Below are positions 15,479 to 23,121 of a DNA stretch of 23,141 nt, piece by piece. Made by a program: the position numbers and the translations under genes. Numbering within the stretch: the first letter of the stretch is position 1; each line of letters starts with the position of its first letter. The notes beneath the pieces are model-generated. The model searched no databases and was not told the DNA's origin. It saw only the letters and a list, made by a program, of their open reading frames with translations. The stretch covers positions 1 to 23,141 of the forward strand of contig DYLE01000012.1 in NCBI GenBank assembly GCA_020722245.1, read 5' to 3'. The stretch is from Desulfonema limicola. GTDB lineage: Bacteria > Desulfobacterota > Desulfobacteria > Desulfobacterales > Desulfosalsimonadaceae.

Positions 15479-16243
15479 ATGACCCTGTTTATCTACGGCG
15501 TTATCGCCAGCCTGCTGGCCGGGCTGGGCACCGCAGCCGGCGCGTTGCCGGTTTTGTTTGTCCGCGCGGTGTCCCGAAAAACCGTATGTGTCATGCTGGG
15601 CGGTTCCGCCGGGGTTATGCTGGCGGCCACCTCCTTTTCCCTGATCATCCCCGGCATTGAAAACGGAGATCTGCTCTGGCCGGGCTACGGGGTGTTCGTG
15701 GTCATGGCCGGTATCCTCTGCGGCGGCTTTCTTCTGGACCTTATTGATAAGAGGATGCCCCATGAGCATTTCATCAAAGGCCCGGAAGGCCCATCGTCAA
15801 GATGGAAGCGGATCTGGCTGTTTGTCATCGCCATCACCATCCATAACTTTCCGGAAGGCATGGCTGTGGGCGTGGGGTTCGGCACCGGCGATGTGGGCGC
15901 CGGCATCAGCCTGGCCATCGGCATCGGCCTGCAGAACATACCCGAGGGCCTGGCCGTGGCCCTGCCGCTCATCGGCCTGGGCTACAGCCGCTGGAAAGCC
16001 CTGGGCATCGCCGCGGCAACCGGCATGGTGGAGCCGGTCGGCGGGCTGCTGGGTGCCGGCGCGGTCACCCTGTTTCACCCGGTGCTGCCCTTTGCCCTGG
16101 CGTTTGCCGCAGGCGCCATGCTGTTTGTCATCAGCGAGGAAATCATTCCGGAAACCCATTCCGAGGGCAAATCCCGGCCCGCCACCTATGGGCTGCTCAC
16201 CGGCTTTATCATCATGATGGCCCTGGATAACCTGCTGGGATAA
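15479..16243 (+). CDS. ZIP-family divalent metal transporter (GufA-like)
   Basis: 254-residue inner-membrane transporter of the ZIP family, which moves zinc or other divalent cations into the cytoplasm. About eight hydrophobic helices are visible. The metal-site motifs are H122-NFPEG127 in helix 4 and N153-IPEG157 in helix 5, with E185 (GMVEP) and E220/E221 (SEEI) further on; NIPEG is typical of the GufA branch. A short histidine-poor loop lies between helices 3 and 4 (about 90-110), unlike eukaryotic ZIPs. The start lies one base after the gyrB stop (TGATATG), implying translational coupling with dnaN-gyrB. Base composition is visibly richer in GC than dnaN, as in many membrane proteins, so it need not mean transfer. 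The metal is not certain. Confidence 0.9.
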   Translation: MTLFIYGVIASLLAGLGTAAGALPVLFVRAVSRKTVCVMLGGSAGVMLAATSFSLIIPGIENGDLLWPGYGVFVVMAGILCGGFLLDLIDKRMPHEHFIKGPEGPSSRWKRIWLFVIAITIHNFPEGMAVGVGFGTGDVGAGISLAIGIGLQNIPEGLAVALPLIGLGYSRWKALGIAAATGMVEPVGGLLGAGAVTLFHPVLPFALAFAAGAMLFVISEEIIPETHSEGKSRPATYGLLTGFIIMMALDNLLG

Positions 16244-16405
16244 ATTCATATGGGCTTGATTCTGCGGCGGAATTAACGTTTTTTCAAAATGGATTTGGGA
16301 TTACCCCCCGATTTGTAATAGACGATTCCGCTATCTTCATGGTATGAGGTAAATATCAAGGGAAGGCCTGGGTGGAATTTAAATTGTGTAGCAGGAAAAA
16401 TGCGG

Positions 16406-17105
16406 ATGCAAGTTACGATTCAAAGAAAGCTCTTTTATAGTCATTTCCTTGCCGTGCTGCTGGTTTCCGGAAGTATCGGGACCTTTTTTTTATTATAGCG
16501 CGGTGAACAATCTTTTTTTGAGCCTTCGGGCCCGTTTGATGAACAGCGCGGCAATCATCAGCCGTGTGATTGACGCGGGCGAGCTTATCGAGATTCGGGA
16601 GCCGGAAGACGTGACCAGACCTTCCTATCAGAAATACCTTCAGCTTTTAAGGGATTTTAAAAAAAGGATATCGCCTTTATCTATGTGATGCGCAAAGGCG
16701 ACGACGGCGTCGTTTTTGTTATTGATTCCGACACATCACCAGATCAATCCCTTCCCGGAAGAAAATACACGGCCTCGGTTCCGAACCTTCATCGAGGATT
16801 TACGAGGCTGACCGCCGATCAAAAGATTTTGTGCGACGAATGGGGATGCTTTTTGTCCGGTTATGCCCCTTTAAAAAACGGCCAGGGGAATTATCTGATT
16901 GGAATTGATCTGCGCGCCGATGAGGTGAACCGGAAATTTCGCGCCATTCGCATCGCCGGTATTATTTTACTGATTTGCTCCATTATTCTGGCCTATTTGT
17001 TTAGCCGGTTTCTTGCCTCACGGATCACCCGGCCGATCAGACTGCTGGTGAAAAGAACACGTGAAATCGCCGACGGCGTGTTCGTCGGACGAGTGGACAT
17101 TAACC
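16406..17105 (+). pseudogene. Truncated, frameshifted sensor protein (membrane sensor plus HAMP)
   Basis: Three consecutive frames together encode one signalling protein. Frame 1 from the ATG at 16406 gives MQVTIQRKLFYSHFLAVLLV and a first membrane helix, then stops at TAG. One T too many in the T8 run at 16484-16491 explains the break. Frame 2 continues YYSAVNNLFLSLRARLMNSA and a periplasmic segment. A second break at the A7 run near 16660-16666 (one A too few) shifts to frame 3, DIAFIYVMRKGDDGVVFVID, a Cache-like sensor part. Frame 3 ends with a second membrane helix (IAGIILLICSIILAYLFSRF) and a HAMP linker (ITRPIRLLVKRTREIADG). The output domain is missing: homology stops at about 17105, where IS sequence begins. 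Whether it was a kinase, phosphatase or cyclase cannot be told. The two homopolymer shifts could be sequencing errors, but the truncation is independent of them. Confidence 0.8.
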
Positions 17106-17122
17106 CAACTTCATGGTTAATG
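17098..17122. repeat. 8-bp inverted repeat at the sensor/IS junction
   Basis: CATTAACC (17098-17105) and GGTTAATG (17115-17122) are perfect inverted copies around a 9-base spacer. The motif GTTAATG also ends the IS remnant on the other side (17234-17241, inverted). The junction probably arose from element ends recombining. Confidence 0.6.
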
Positions 17123-17241
17123 TCACCACCTGTTGCATTGAGCACCTCCTTGAAGGAGAAGATGCCCCATTTATTTAAATTTTTAAAGGGTGACATAATC
17201 TCATTGCAATTTAGGGGTGACATAATCATATTGCATTAACA
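17114..17241. mobile_element. Remnant of an IS21-like element with tandem terminal repeats
   Basis: Two tandem 27-base units, 17188-17214 and 17215-17241, share GGGTGACATAATC and then TTGCA. The outer copy ends in TTAACA, i.e. TGTTAATG on the minus strand. The left side (17114-17130) has the inverted motif TGGTTAATGTCACC. The outer repeat matches the element end at 78-104 at 20 of 27 positions. No transposase gene remains in the 128 bases, so this is an internally deleted copy or fused ends. No target duplication was found. It cuts off the sensor gene. IS21 membership is inferred from the multiple terminal repeats. Confidence 0.6.
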
Positions 17242-17350
17242 CATGGGCCGAAGGGGTATTGACAAACCTTATTTTAGGAATTATGTGTTAGGCGTATTGG
17301 CGATCCATGACCGTGGCTAAAACGGTTGGACGGTTGCCAAACTCCCCCCC

Positions 17351-17384
17351 TGAATTCCCCCTTTGAAACATAAGGGGGAATTCA
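17351..17384. repeat. 13-bp perfect palindrome with 8-base loop
   Basis: TGAATTCCCCCTT (17351-17363) and AAGGGGGAATTCA (17372-17384) are exact inverted copies around TGAAACAT. It stands 20 bases before the left hairpin of the IS200-like relic. It looks like a dispersed repeat or hairpin. No T-run follows on the plus strand. Confidence 0.75.
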
Positions 17385-17403
17385 TTTATGAAAATTTCCC
17401 CAC

Positions 17404-17421
17404 CCCGTGCGGAAGCACGGG
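17404..17421. repeat. Left REP-like hairpin of the IS200-like relic
   Basis: Perfect 7-bp stem CCCGTGC / GCACGGG with a GGAA loop. The loop and the inner five pairs are identical to those of the hairpin at 17817-17836. Confidence 0.75.
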
Positions 17422-17503
17422 AATGAAAGGGTTTAAAAGGTTTTAAGGGTGCTGTATAATCGACTGCATGAGCATTAAACGGATGAGTCATGCAGTATAG
17501 GAT

Positions 17504-17814
17504 ATGAGCTATCATCTTGTATGGACGCCAAAGTATCGGAATTGGATTTTGAGGGATGAAGCAAGGGAATCTGTAAACGGGTTGGAAATATTGACCGTAT
17601 GGGATTGTGAAATGATTGAATAAGTGCGAAGGAGGTCTTTCGGCGGCATTCAGAGGTTAAGCGGGAATTGGGGAAAGGGGAGTTTTGGGAGGACGGATAT
17701 TTCGTGAGGAGAGCGGAGGATAAAGTGGCGAGCGATCCAATTAAGAAATATATCCAATATCATAAACACAGAGAAAAAGGTCCTACTCAAATACAGTTAG
17801 AATTTGATTTTTAA
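17504..17814 (+). pseudogene. tnpA: IS200-type transposase TnpA, internally deleted
   Basis: The N-terminal part, from the ATG at 17504, reads MSYHLVWTPKYRNWILRDEA and stops at 17621-17623. MSYHxVWTPKYR is the hallmark opening of IS200-family Y1 transposases. The C-terminal part resumes in another frame from about 17638 and reads ...GEFWEDGYFVRRAEDKVASD, then IKKYIQYHKHREKGPTQIQ to the stop at 17812-17814. This is the conserved FWxxGYFVxxVGxK...IRKYIxxQ ending. Between them, the segment that should hold the HUH metal motif (DHVHML) and the following ISVSxxMGxLKG region is missing, so the enzyme cannot act. The gene is short (about 311 bases against roughly 400-450). Confidence 0.82.
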
Positions 17815-17816
17815 TG

Positions 17817-17836
17817 CCCTGTGCGGAAGCACGGGG
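17817..17836. repeat. Right REP-like hairpin of the IS200-like relic
   Basis: Stem CCCTGTGC / GCACGGGG with a GGAA loop; 8 bp with one U-G pair. TTCTTTT follows, so it may also terminate transcription on the plus strand. It begins three bases after the tnpA stop. Confidence 0.75.
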
Positions 17837-18004
17837 TTCTTTTACTTATAGGTATGTTAGGGAATGGTATCCCCGATGGAGGTCAACATAAACCGACCAT
17901 TTGGAATGTTTAAGGGATGACGTTTTCCGCCGGCCTTCATACACCCAAAACCCGCACCCCTGTAACGCAAGAATAAGACACAAAAGATTAAGGAGCAGAG
18001 GACA

Positions 18005-18955
18005 ATGATTCATGTGGAAAACCTGACCCGGTACTATGACGGTTTCTGCGCGGTGGACGGCATCAGCCTGGAGATTCATAGAGGGGAGGTCCTGGGTCTG
18101 CTGGGGCCCAACGGCGCCGGTAAAACCACCACCCTCAAAATGCTCACGGGGTACCTGCGCCCCAGTTCCGGAAGCATCCACGTCAAGGAGCTCGACATCA
18201 CCCAAAACCCCATTGAGATCAAACGGATGATCGGGTATCTCCCCGAATCTTCGCCCTTCTACAAAAACATGCTGGTTTATGACTACCTGGATTATGTGGC
18301 CAAAATCAGACAAATCCCTCCAAACGACAGGTATCCCCGGATCAAGCACCTGGCTGATCTCTGCGGCCTAAAGGAGGTCATGCACAAGACCATCGGCGAA
18401 CTCTCCAAGGGCTTAAACCAGAGGGTCGGACTGGCCCATGCCATGATGAATGATCCGGAAATCCTGGTGCTGGATGAACCCACCCAGGGGCTGGATCCGA
18501 ATCAGATCGTGGAAATCCGCAACATCATCAAAAAAATCGGGCAGGAAAAGACCATTATTTTTTCCACCCATATCCTCAGTGAAGCCGAGGCCACCTGCAA
18601 CCGGATCGTCATCATCCACCGGGGCAGGATCGTGGCGGACGGCGACACCGAGGCGCTCAAGCAATCGGCCGGCAAAGAGGCGGTTGTTTTCATCAGTCTT
18701 CTGAATGTGGGAATCGAGGAGGTTGAACAGGCCCTGTCTAGAATTGAAGGGATTGAAAAAATTGAAAAGATCGATTCGACGGACAACAGCCTGCTTTCTG
18801 TAACCGTCCACTGCAAATCTTCAGCGGACCTGCGCGAAGCGATTTATCGAAAGATCAAGGCCACCGACTGGGTTCTCATGGAATTTAGGCAGGAAACCAA
18901 GACCTTGGAGACGATATTCAGGGACCTGACCCGGCGGATCAACAAGGAGGACTAA
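18005..18955 (+). CDS. ABC transporter ATP-binding protein (GldA-like)
   Basis: 316-residue cytoplasmic ATPase that should drive the ABC-2 permease encoded next. Motifs in order: Walker A GPNGAGKT (34-41), signature LSKGLNQRVGLA (133-144), Walker B EILVLDEPTQGLDP (152-165) and the H-loop histidine H189 in IIFSTHI. The segment beyond about 215 is a CcmA/GldA-type C-terminal extension. The nearest named relative by layout is GldA, but the same gene set occurs in many non-gliding bacteria. AAGGAG lies nine bases before the ATG. The permease gene begins one base after the stop. The 170 bases upstream, after the IS relic, should hold the operon promoter, but I see no clear one. Confidence 0.9.
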   Translation: MIHVENLTRYYDGFCAVDGISLEIHRGEVLGLLGPNGAGKTTTLKMLTGYLRPSSGSIHVKELDITQNPIEIKRMIGYLPESSPFYKNMLVYDYLDYVAKIRQIPPNDRYPRIKHLADLCGLKEVMHKTIGELSKGLNQRVGLAHAMMNDPEILVLDEPTQGLDPNQIVEIRNIIKKIGQEKTIIFSTHILSEAEATCNRIVIIHRGRIVADGDTEALKQSAGKEAVVFISLLNVGIEEVEQALSRIEGIEKIEKIDSTDNSLLSVTVHCKSSADLREAIYRKIKATDWVLMEFRQETKTLETIFRDLTRRINKED

Positions 18956-18956
18956 G

Positions 18957-19661
18957 ATGCGGCAATTCACCCCTATCCTCAAAAAAGAGCTGAAGGACTA
19001 TTTTATATCGCCCATGGCGTATATCGTCACTTCAACCTTTTTGATCGTCACCGGCTGGTTTTTTTTCTCAACCTTCTTCCTTTATAACCAGGCGGACCTT
19101 AGAAATTTTTTCACCCTTCTTCCCATTATTTTCTCTTTTGTCATTCCGGCGATCAGCATGCGGCTGTTCTCCGAGGAATTCAACCTCGGATCCTATGAAC
19201 TACTTTTAACCCTGCCGGTATCCCACGCCGACGTCATCATGGGGAAATTCGCCGCCGGGGTGGCGATGACCGGCGCCATGCTGCTTCCCACCATCGCCTA
19301 TCCCATATCCATCTCGCTGATCGGGGACCTGGACTGGGGTCCGGTGATCGGCGGGTATATCGGCGCGTTGCTTCTGGGAGGAACGTTTTCAGCGGTGGGG
19401 CTTTTTGCATCGGCCGTCACCCGAAACCAGATCATCGCCTTTATCATCGGCGCGGCCATCTGCTTTACCCTCACGCTGATCGACAAGATGCTGTTTTTCT
19501 TCCCGGAAACGGTTGTCAGCATCATTGAATACATGGGGGCGGACTTTCATTTCAGGAATATCTCCAAGGGAATTATTGATTCGCGGGACATCCTTTACTT
19601 TTTTTCAGTGATGTTTATCGCCCTTTACGCCACCTACCTTTCCCTGCTGAAAAAAAAATAA
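18957..19661 (+). CDS. ABC-2 type permease (GldF-like)
   Basis: 234-residue integral membrane protein with about six hydrophobic helices. It opens with FTPILKKELKDYFISPMAYIVTS, the amphipathic start typical of ABC-2 permeases in which an ELKDYF-type helix lies at the membrane surface. MRLFSEEFNLGSYELLLTLPVS is the conserved cytoplasmic stretch of the Gld/NatB group. It pairs with the ATPase gene: AAGGAGG overlaps the end of that gene, with one base between the two frames. The AGGAG of the next gene begins on the last base of this stop codon. The transported substrate is unknown. Confidence 0.88.
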   Translation: MRQFTPILKKELKDYFISPMAYIVTSTFLIVTGWFFFSTFFLYNQADLRNFFTLLPIIFSFVIPAISMRLFSEEFNLGSYELLLTLPVSHADVIMGKFAAGVAMTGAMLLPTIAYPISISLIGDLDWGPVIGGYIGALLLGGTFSAVGLFASAVTRNQIIAFIIGAAICFTLTLIDKMLFFFPETVVSIIEYMGADFHFRNISKGIIDSRDILYFFSVMFIALYATYLSLLKKK

Positions 19662-19671
19662 GGAGCATATG

Positions 19672-21846
19672 ATGAAGGGCAAATACCAGACCGAGGCGTA
19701 TTTTAAATTTTTGGTTTACCTGGTGGTGATCGTGCTGATCAACCTTGCCGGCATCACCCTGTTTTTCAGGGTTGATCTTACCCAAAACAGGATCTACTCA
19801 TTATCCGAGGCCAGCAAAAAAGCGGTCTCCACCCTTTCCGAGCCGCTGACCATCAACGTGTTTTTTACGGAAAACCTTCCGGCCCCCCATAACACCACCA
19901 AGCGCTACCTTCGGGACCTGCTGGAGGAATACGCCATTTACGCCAACCGGTATTTCAACTACCGGTTCTATGATGTCAGTCCTAAAGAGGAAGGGGCCGG
20001 CGAAAAAACCGAGGAAAACCAGAAGCTGGCTGAAGGATATGGAATTTATCCCGTGGAAATCCGGGTGCTTGAAAAGGATGAGGTTAAATTTAAAAAGGCC
20101 TACATGGGGCTGGTGATGATCCACGGTGACCTGATTGAAGAGATCCCCGCCATCACCTCCACCGACGGGCTGGAATACCGGCTCACCGGCAGGATCGAAA
20201 AGTTAAACCGTAAAATCAGCGCCCTGGTAGGCCTTTCAGAAAAGGTCCGAATCCGGCTGGCCATGTCTTCCTCTCTGGCCCAGGTCGCGCCCTTGATGGA
20301 TTTAAATTCGCTTCCTCAGCTTCCGGATCGCATCAGGGAGGTGGTGGATGAATTAAATAAGAAAAACTACGGGAAATTAACCTATGAATACACGGACCCG
20401 GTCAAAACCGAAGACCTGGAGGAACTTCGAAACAAATACCACCTCATGGTCCTGAAATGGCCGGATATCCCTGAAAAAAAAATCAGCGCAGGCGAAGGTG
20501 GCATCGGTCTGATCATAGAATACAAGGACAGGTCCGGTCAGTTGCCTCTGATTCAGGTGTTGCGCATTCCCATCTTCGGCACCCGCTATGAGATGATCGA
20601 TACCGATACATTAAAAGACACGATTGATAAAAATATCGAAACCCTGATCGGAATAAACGAGGACCTGGGATACCTCGCCGATCACGGCGCGCCCAGCCTT
20701 TCGGGCATGATGCCGGACCCTGCCCGGCAGGCTGACCCGCTTCAAAATTTTCAGAGCCTGATCTCGGAAAACTACAACATCCGACAGATCGCGCTCACAG
20801 AGGACGGGGCGATTCCGGAAAACTTAAACTGCCTGGTGATTGCCCAACCCACCGAAGCATTTACGGATTATGAACTGTATCAGATCGACCAGGCCCTGAT
20901 GCGGGGCACCAGCCTTGCCATTTTTACAGACGCCTTTAAGGAGATTCCCCAGCCCAGACAGCAGCAGTTCTCCTTTAATATGGGGCACTCCTATCAGGTG
21001 CTGAGCACCGGCCTGGAAAAGCTGCTATCGCATTACGGGGTGCGGGTGAAACCCTCTTTTGTCCTGGATAAAAACTGCTACAAACAGCCGCTGTCCGAAA
21101 AAACCGGCATGGGCGAGCGGCCCATCTACTTTGCGCCGATCATCAAAAATGAGTTTATCAACCATGAACCGGGGTTTATGAAAAATATCAAAGGGTTGAT
21201 TACAATGAACAGCTCCCCGGTCACCGTGGATGAGGAAACCGTCAAAAAAAACGGACTGATTGCAAGCCGCCTTATGTCCACCTCGGATGACTCCTGGGAG
21301 ATGACCGGCAGGATCAACTTAAACCCGATGTTTATTCACCCCCCGGAATCATCGGAGGAATTTAAATCCTTCCCCATCGCCTACCTGATCGAGGGGAGGT
21401 TTCCCAGCTACTTTACCGGAAAGCAGATCCCGGTCAAGGAGCAGAAAAATCAGGAATCCGAGGACCAGGATTCTAAAAAGCCAAACGCCGAGGCATCCAA
21501 GATAGAAAGCCAAAGCGGCTTTATTTCCGTCGGCAAGCCCGGCAAAATCTGCCTGGTGGGGTCCTCGGCCCTGTTGACGGACAGCCTGATGGATCCGGAC
21601 GGCATCAGCCCAAACGCGGTGTTCGTGCTGAACCTGATCGATATTCTCAACGGCAGGGATCAGACCGCAGCCATGAGAAGCAAGACCCAGCAGTTCAACC
21701 CCCTTGAAGAAACCGCCGGGGCCACCAAGGGCCTCATCAAGCTGTTTAACATCGGCGGGCTTCCGGTCCTTGTCGTGGTCTTCGGCCTGTTTGTCTGGTG
21801 GCGCAGAAGGGTCCGACGAAAACGGATCCAGGCGATGTTTCAATAG
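19672..21846 (+). CDS. GldG-like ABC transporter auxiliary protein
   Basis: 724 residues. A membrane helix near the N-terminus (FLVYLVVIVLINLAGITLFF) is followed by FRVDLTQNRIYSLSEASKKAVSTL, the recognisable opening of the GldG / ABC_transp_aux family. A large extracytoplasmic region comes next. A second helix near the C-terminus (IGGLPVLVVVFGLFVWW) leads into a basic tail (RRRVRRKRIQ). A charged low-complexity stretch lies near 585-610 (EQKNQESEDQDSKKPNAEAS). GldG works with GldA and GldF in flavobacterial gliding and secretion; here the gene order ATPase-permease-GldG is kept, so the three should form one complex. Two ATG codons are adjacent (19669 and 19672). The second is preferred, with AGGAG six bases before it. 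Confidence 0.87.
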   Translation: MKGKYQTEAYFKFLVYLVVIVLINLAGITLFFRVDLTQNRIYSLSEASKKAVSTLSEPLTINVFFTENLPAPHNTTKRYLRDLLEEYAIYANRYFNYRFYDVSPKEEGAGEKTEENQKLAEGYGIYPVEIRVLEKDEVKFKKAYMGLVMIHGDLIEEIPAITSTDGLEYRLTGRIEKLNRKISALVGLSEKVRIRLAMSSSLAQVAPLMDLNSLPQLPDRIREVVDELNKKNYGKLTYEYTDPVKTEDLEELRNKYHLMVLKWPDIPEKKISAGEGGIGLIIEYKDRSGQLPLIQVLRIPIFGTRYEMIDTDTLKDTIDKNIETLIGINEDLGYLADHGAPSLSGMMPDPARQADPLQNFQSLISENYNIRQIALTEDGAIPENLNCLVIAQPTEAFTDYELYQIDQALMRGTSLAIFTDAFKEIPQPRQQQFSFNMGHSYQVLSTGLEKLLSHYGVRVKPSFVLDKNCYKQPLSEKTGMGERPIYFAPIIKNEFINHEPGFMKNIKGLITMNSSPVTVDEETVKKNGLIASRLMSTSDDSWEMTGRINLNPMFIHPPESSEEFKSFPIAYLIEGRFPSYFTGKQIPVKEQKNQESEDQDSKKPNAEASKIESQSGFISVGKPGKICLVGSSALLTDSLMDPDGISPNAVFVLNLIDILNGRDQTAAMRSKTQQFNPLEETAGATKGLIKLFNIGGLPVLVVVFGLFVWWRRRVRRKRIQAMFQ

Positions 21847-21847
21847 G

Positions 21848-21865
21848 GATGCATTCGTAAAAAGT
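21848..21865. repeat. Truncated copy of the palindrome terminus
   Basis: GATGCATTCGTAAAAAGT differs at one base from 11215-11232, the outer end of the 193-bp palindrome. Like that copy it begins a few bases behind a stop codon. The rest of the palindrome is not present; the sequence after 21865 is different. Part of the remaining intergenic region (about 21975-22010, GTGTGCTTTGTGCTCTCTGG) is GT/CT-rich and repeat-like. Confidence 0.65.
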
Positions 21866-22066
21866 TTTTAATCCCGCTTTGCGGTGTTTTTGCAGTAAGG
21901 AACTTATGGATTTTTTTTGAATATTTTTACAACAGAGAAAGAAGGCTGAAGGTAGAAAGTGAAAGGCTGGCGTTTTTCTCAGTGTGCTTTGTGCTCTCTG
22001 GGGTGAATTTGTTCATTATTCAAACCGGGAAAATATAAGTTCTTTGGAAGTCAAAAAAGGGAAACC

Positions 22067-23050
22067 ATGAAATCGAAAAAAGAGTATCTCATTCTGGCCG
22101 GCGTAATCGTTGTTCTGGTAGCCTACCTGCTGGTTCACAAGACCAATCGAACCCATTACAGCCTGCCGGAAATGCCGAATTTAAAGACCTCCGAGCTCAC
22201 CGCGGTGAAAATATCCGCCACGGACAAAACCATGGAGCTCAAAAAAAAGGACGACGGATGGGTGCTGGAACCGGAGAAATACCCGGCCGATTCGGAAAAG
22301 GTCGATTCGATATTGAAGGCCATCGCGGATCTGAGGCTGACCGCTTTAAGCTCCGAGTCCAAAAATTTTGACATCTATGACCTGGATGCAGACCATAAAA
22401 TCCTTGTCCAGGCATGGGCCGGGGATAAGCTGGTGCGCGCCTTTGATATCGGAAAAACAGCCCCCTCCTACCGCCACACCTTCATTAAACTGCCGGACGA
22501 TGATCGTGTCTACCATGCGGCTGACAACTTCAGAAACAAATTTGAAAAAACAAAAGACGAGATCCGGGACAAAACCGTTCTGGATTTAGACAAGGCCTCC
22601 ATCCAGCAGATTCAAATCGCCCGCAAAGACGGCCCATCCCTGATAGTCAGCAAAAAACCGGTTTCTGCCTCGCAGGAACAATCAAAAGAGGAAAAACCCA
22701 AAAAACCGCTCCAAAAAACCGAACCTGAGACGATCTGGCAGGACGCCGAGGGGAAGCCGGTAGTGAAGGTGGACGAGCTGCTGGATGCGGTGGTCAGGCT
22801 GAAATGCGAGTCCTATATCGATGATAAAACCAAAGAAGGGTTGGGCGATCCGGTTTTCACCCTAACCCTGAGCGGGGATCAAACCGCGACCCTTTCTATT
22901 TTTAAACAGACCGGCCCGAATGACGAGGCCTACCCGGCCGTGAGCTCCCAGAACGCGTATCCGTTTTTGCTTCCCAAATACAAGGCCGAACGCATACTCA
23001 AGGCGTTTGACAACAAGGAGGAAAAGCAGTCGGAAACTCCGGATCGGTAA
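22067..23050 (+). CDS. DUF4340 domain membrane-anchored protein
   Basis: 327 residues with one N-terminal membrane helix (EYLILAGVIVVLVAYLLVHK) and a large extracytoplasmic part. The stretch LKTSELTAVKISATDKTMEL, then KKDDGWVLEPEKYPADSEKV and VDSILKAIADLRL, is characteristic of DUF4340, whose members typically follow a GldG-like gene. A lysine/glutamate-rich linker lies near residues 200-222 (SQEQSKEEKPKKPLQKTEPE). No catalytic motif is visible. It is probably a periplasmic accessory of the ABC complex. The gap to the GldG-like gene is 220 bases, larger than elsewhere in the operon, and holds a dispersed repeat. AAAAAGGGA stands just before the ATG. Confidence 0.85.
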   Translation: MKSKKEYLILAGVIVVLVAYLLVHKTNRTHYSLPEMPNLKTSELTAVKISATDKTMELKKKDDGWVLEPEKYPADSEKVDSILKAIADLRLTALSSESKNFDIYDLDADHKILVQAWAGDKLVRAFDIGKTAPSYRHTFIKLPDDDRVYHAADNFRNKFEKTKDEIRDKTVLDLDKASIQQIQIARKDGPSLIVSKKPVSASQEQSKEEKPKKPLQKTEPETIWQDAEGKPVVKVDELLDAVVRLKCESYIDDKTKEGLGDPVFTLTLSGDQTATLSIFKQTGPNDEAYPAVSSQNAYPFLLPKYKAERILKAFDNKEEKQSETPDR

Positions 23051-23067
23051 AACAGTATAAAACAGTA
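23048..23067 (+). repeat. Perfect 10-bp tandem repeat at the DUF4340 stop
   Basis: TAAAACAGTA occurs twice in direct succession. The first three bases are the stop codon of the preceding gene, so slippage here would not change the protein. Confidence 0.7.
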
Positions 23068-23072
23068 AAAAT

Positions 23073-23121
23073 CCTGGCCCAGAGGGCCAGGCCTTGTCTT
23101 GCCCCTAAAAGGGGCTTGTTT
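23073..23121 (+). terminator. Double-hairpin terminator behind the ABC operon
   Basis: The first hairpin is a perfect 8-bp stem CCTGGCCC (23073-23080) / GGGCCAGG (23084-23091) with an AGA loop. The second is GCCCCT (23101-23106) / AGGGGC (23110-23115) with an AAA loop, followed by TTGTTT. Together they mark the likely end of the operon; the second has the more terminator-like tail. Confidence 0.65.

Larger units (their letters stand above)
17403..17838 (+). mobile_element. Decayed IS200/IS605- or RAYT-like element with paired hairpins
   Basis: A broken Y1-transposase gene is flanked by near-identical hairpins. The left one is CCCGTGC-GGAA-GCACGGG at 17404-17421. The right one is CCCTGTGC-GGAA-GCACGGGG at 17817-17836, with one U-G pair. 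IS200/IS605 elements carry subterminal hairpins instead of inverted repeats, and RAYT transposases are flanked by REP hairpins with a GC-rich stem. Both fit. The boundaries are approximate because these elements leave no target duplication. A further 9-bp inverted repeat (ACTGCATGA / TCATGCAGT, 17463-17496) lies between the left hairpin and the gene. Confidence 0.72.

Noticed and set aside
15657..16217. 186-codon frame overlapping the ZIP transporter in another frame
   Set aside because: Tryptophan-, serine- and arginine-rich shadow translation of a GC-rich gene; the ZIP frame has all family motifs.
17259..17287. Promoter with perfect -35 TTGACA at 17259-17264
   Set aside because: The -10 at a 17-base spacing (TATGTG) is poor and it leads into decayed sequence without a gene.
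17846..18349. 167-codon minus-strand frame over the start of the ABC ATPase
   Set aside because: Antisense to clear Walker A sequence; no ribosome site and no recognisable domain.
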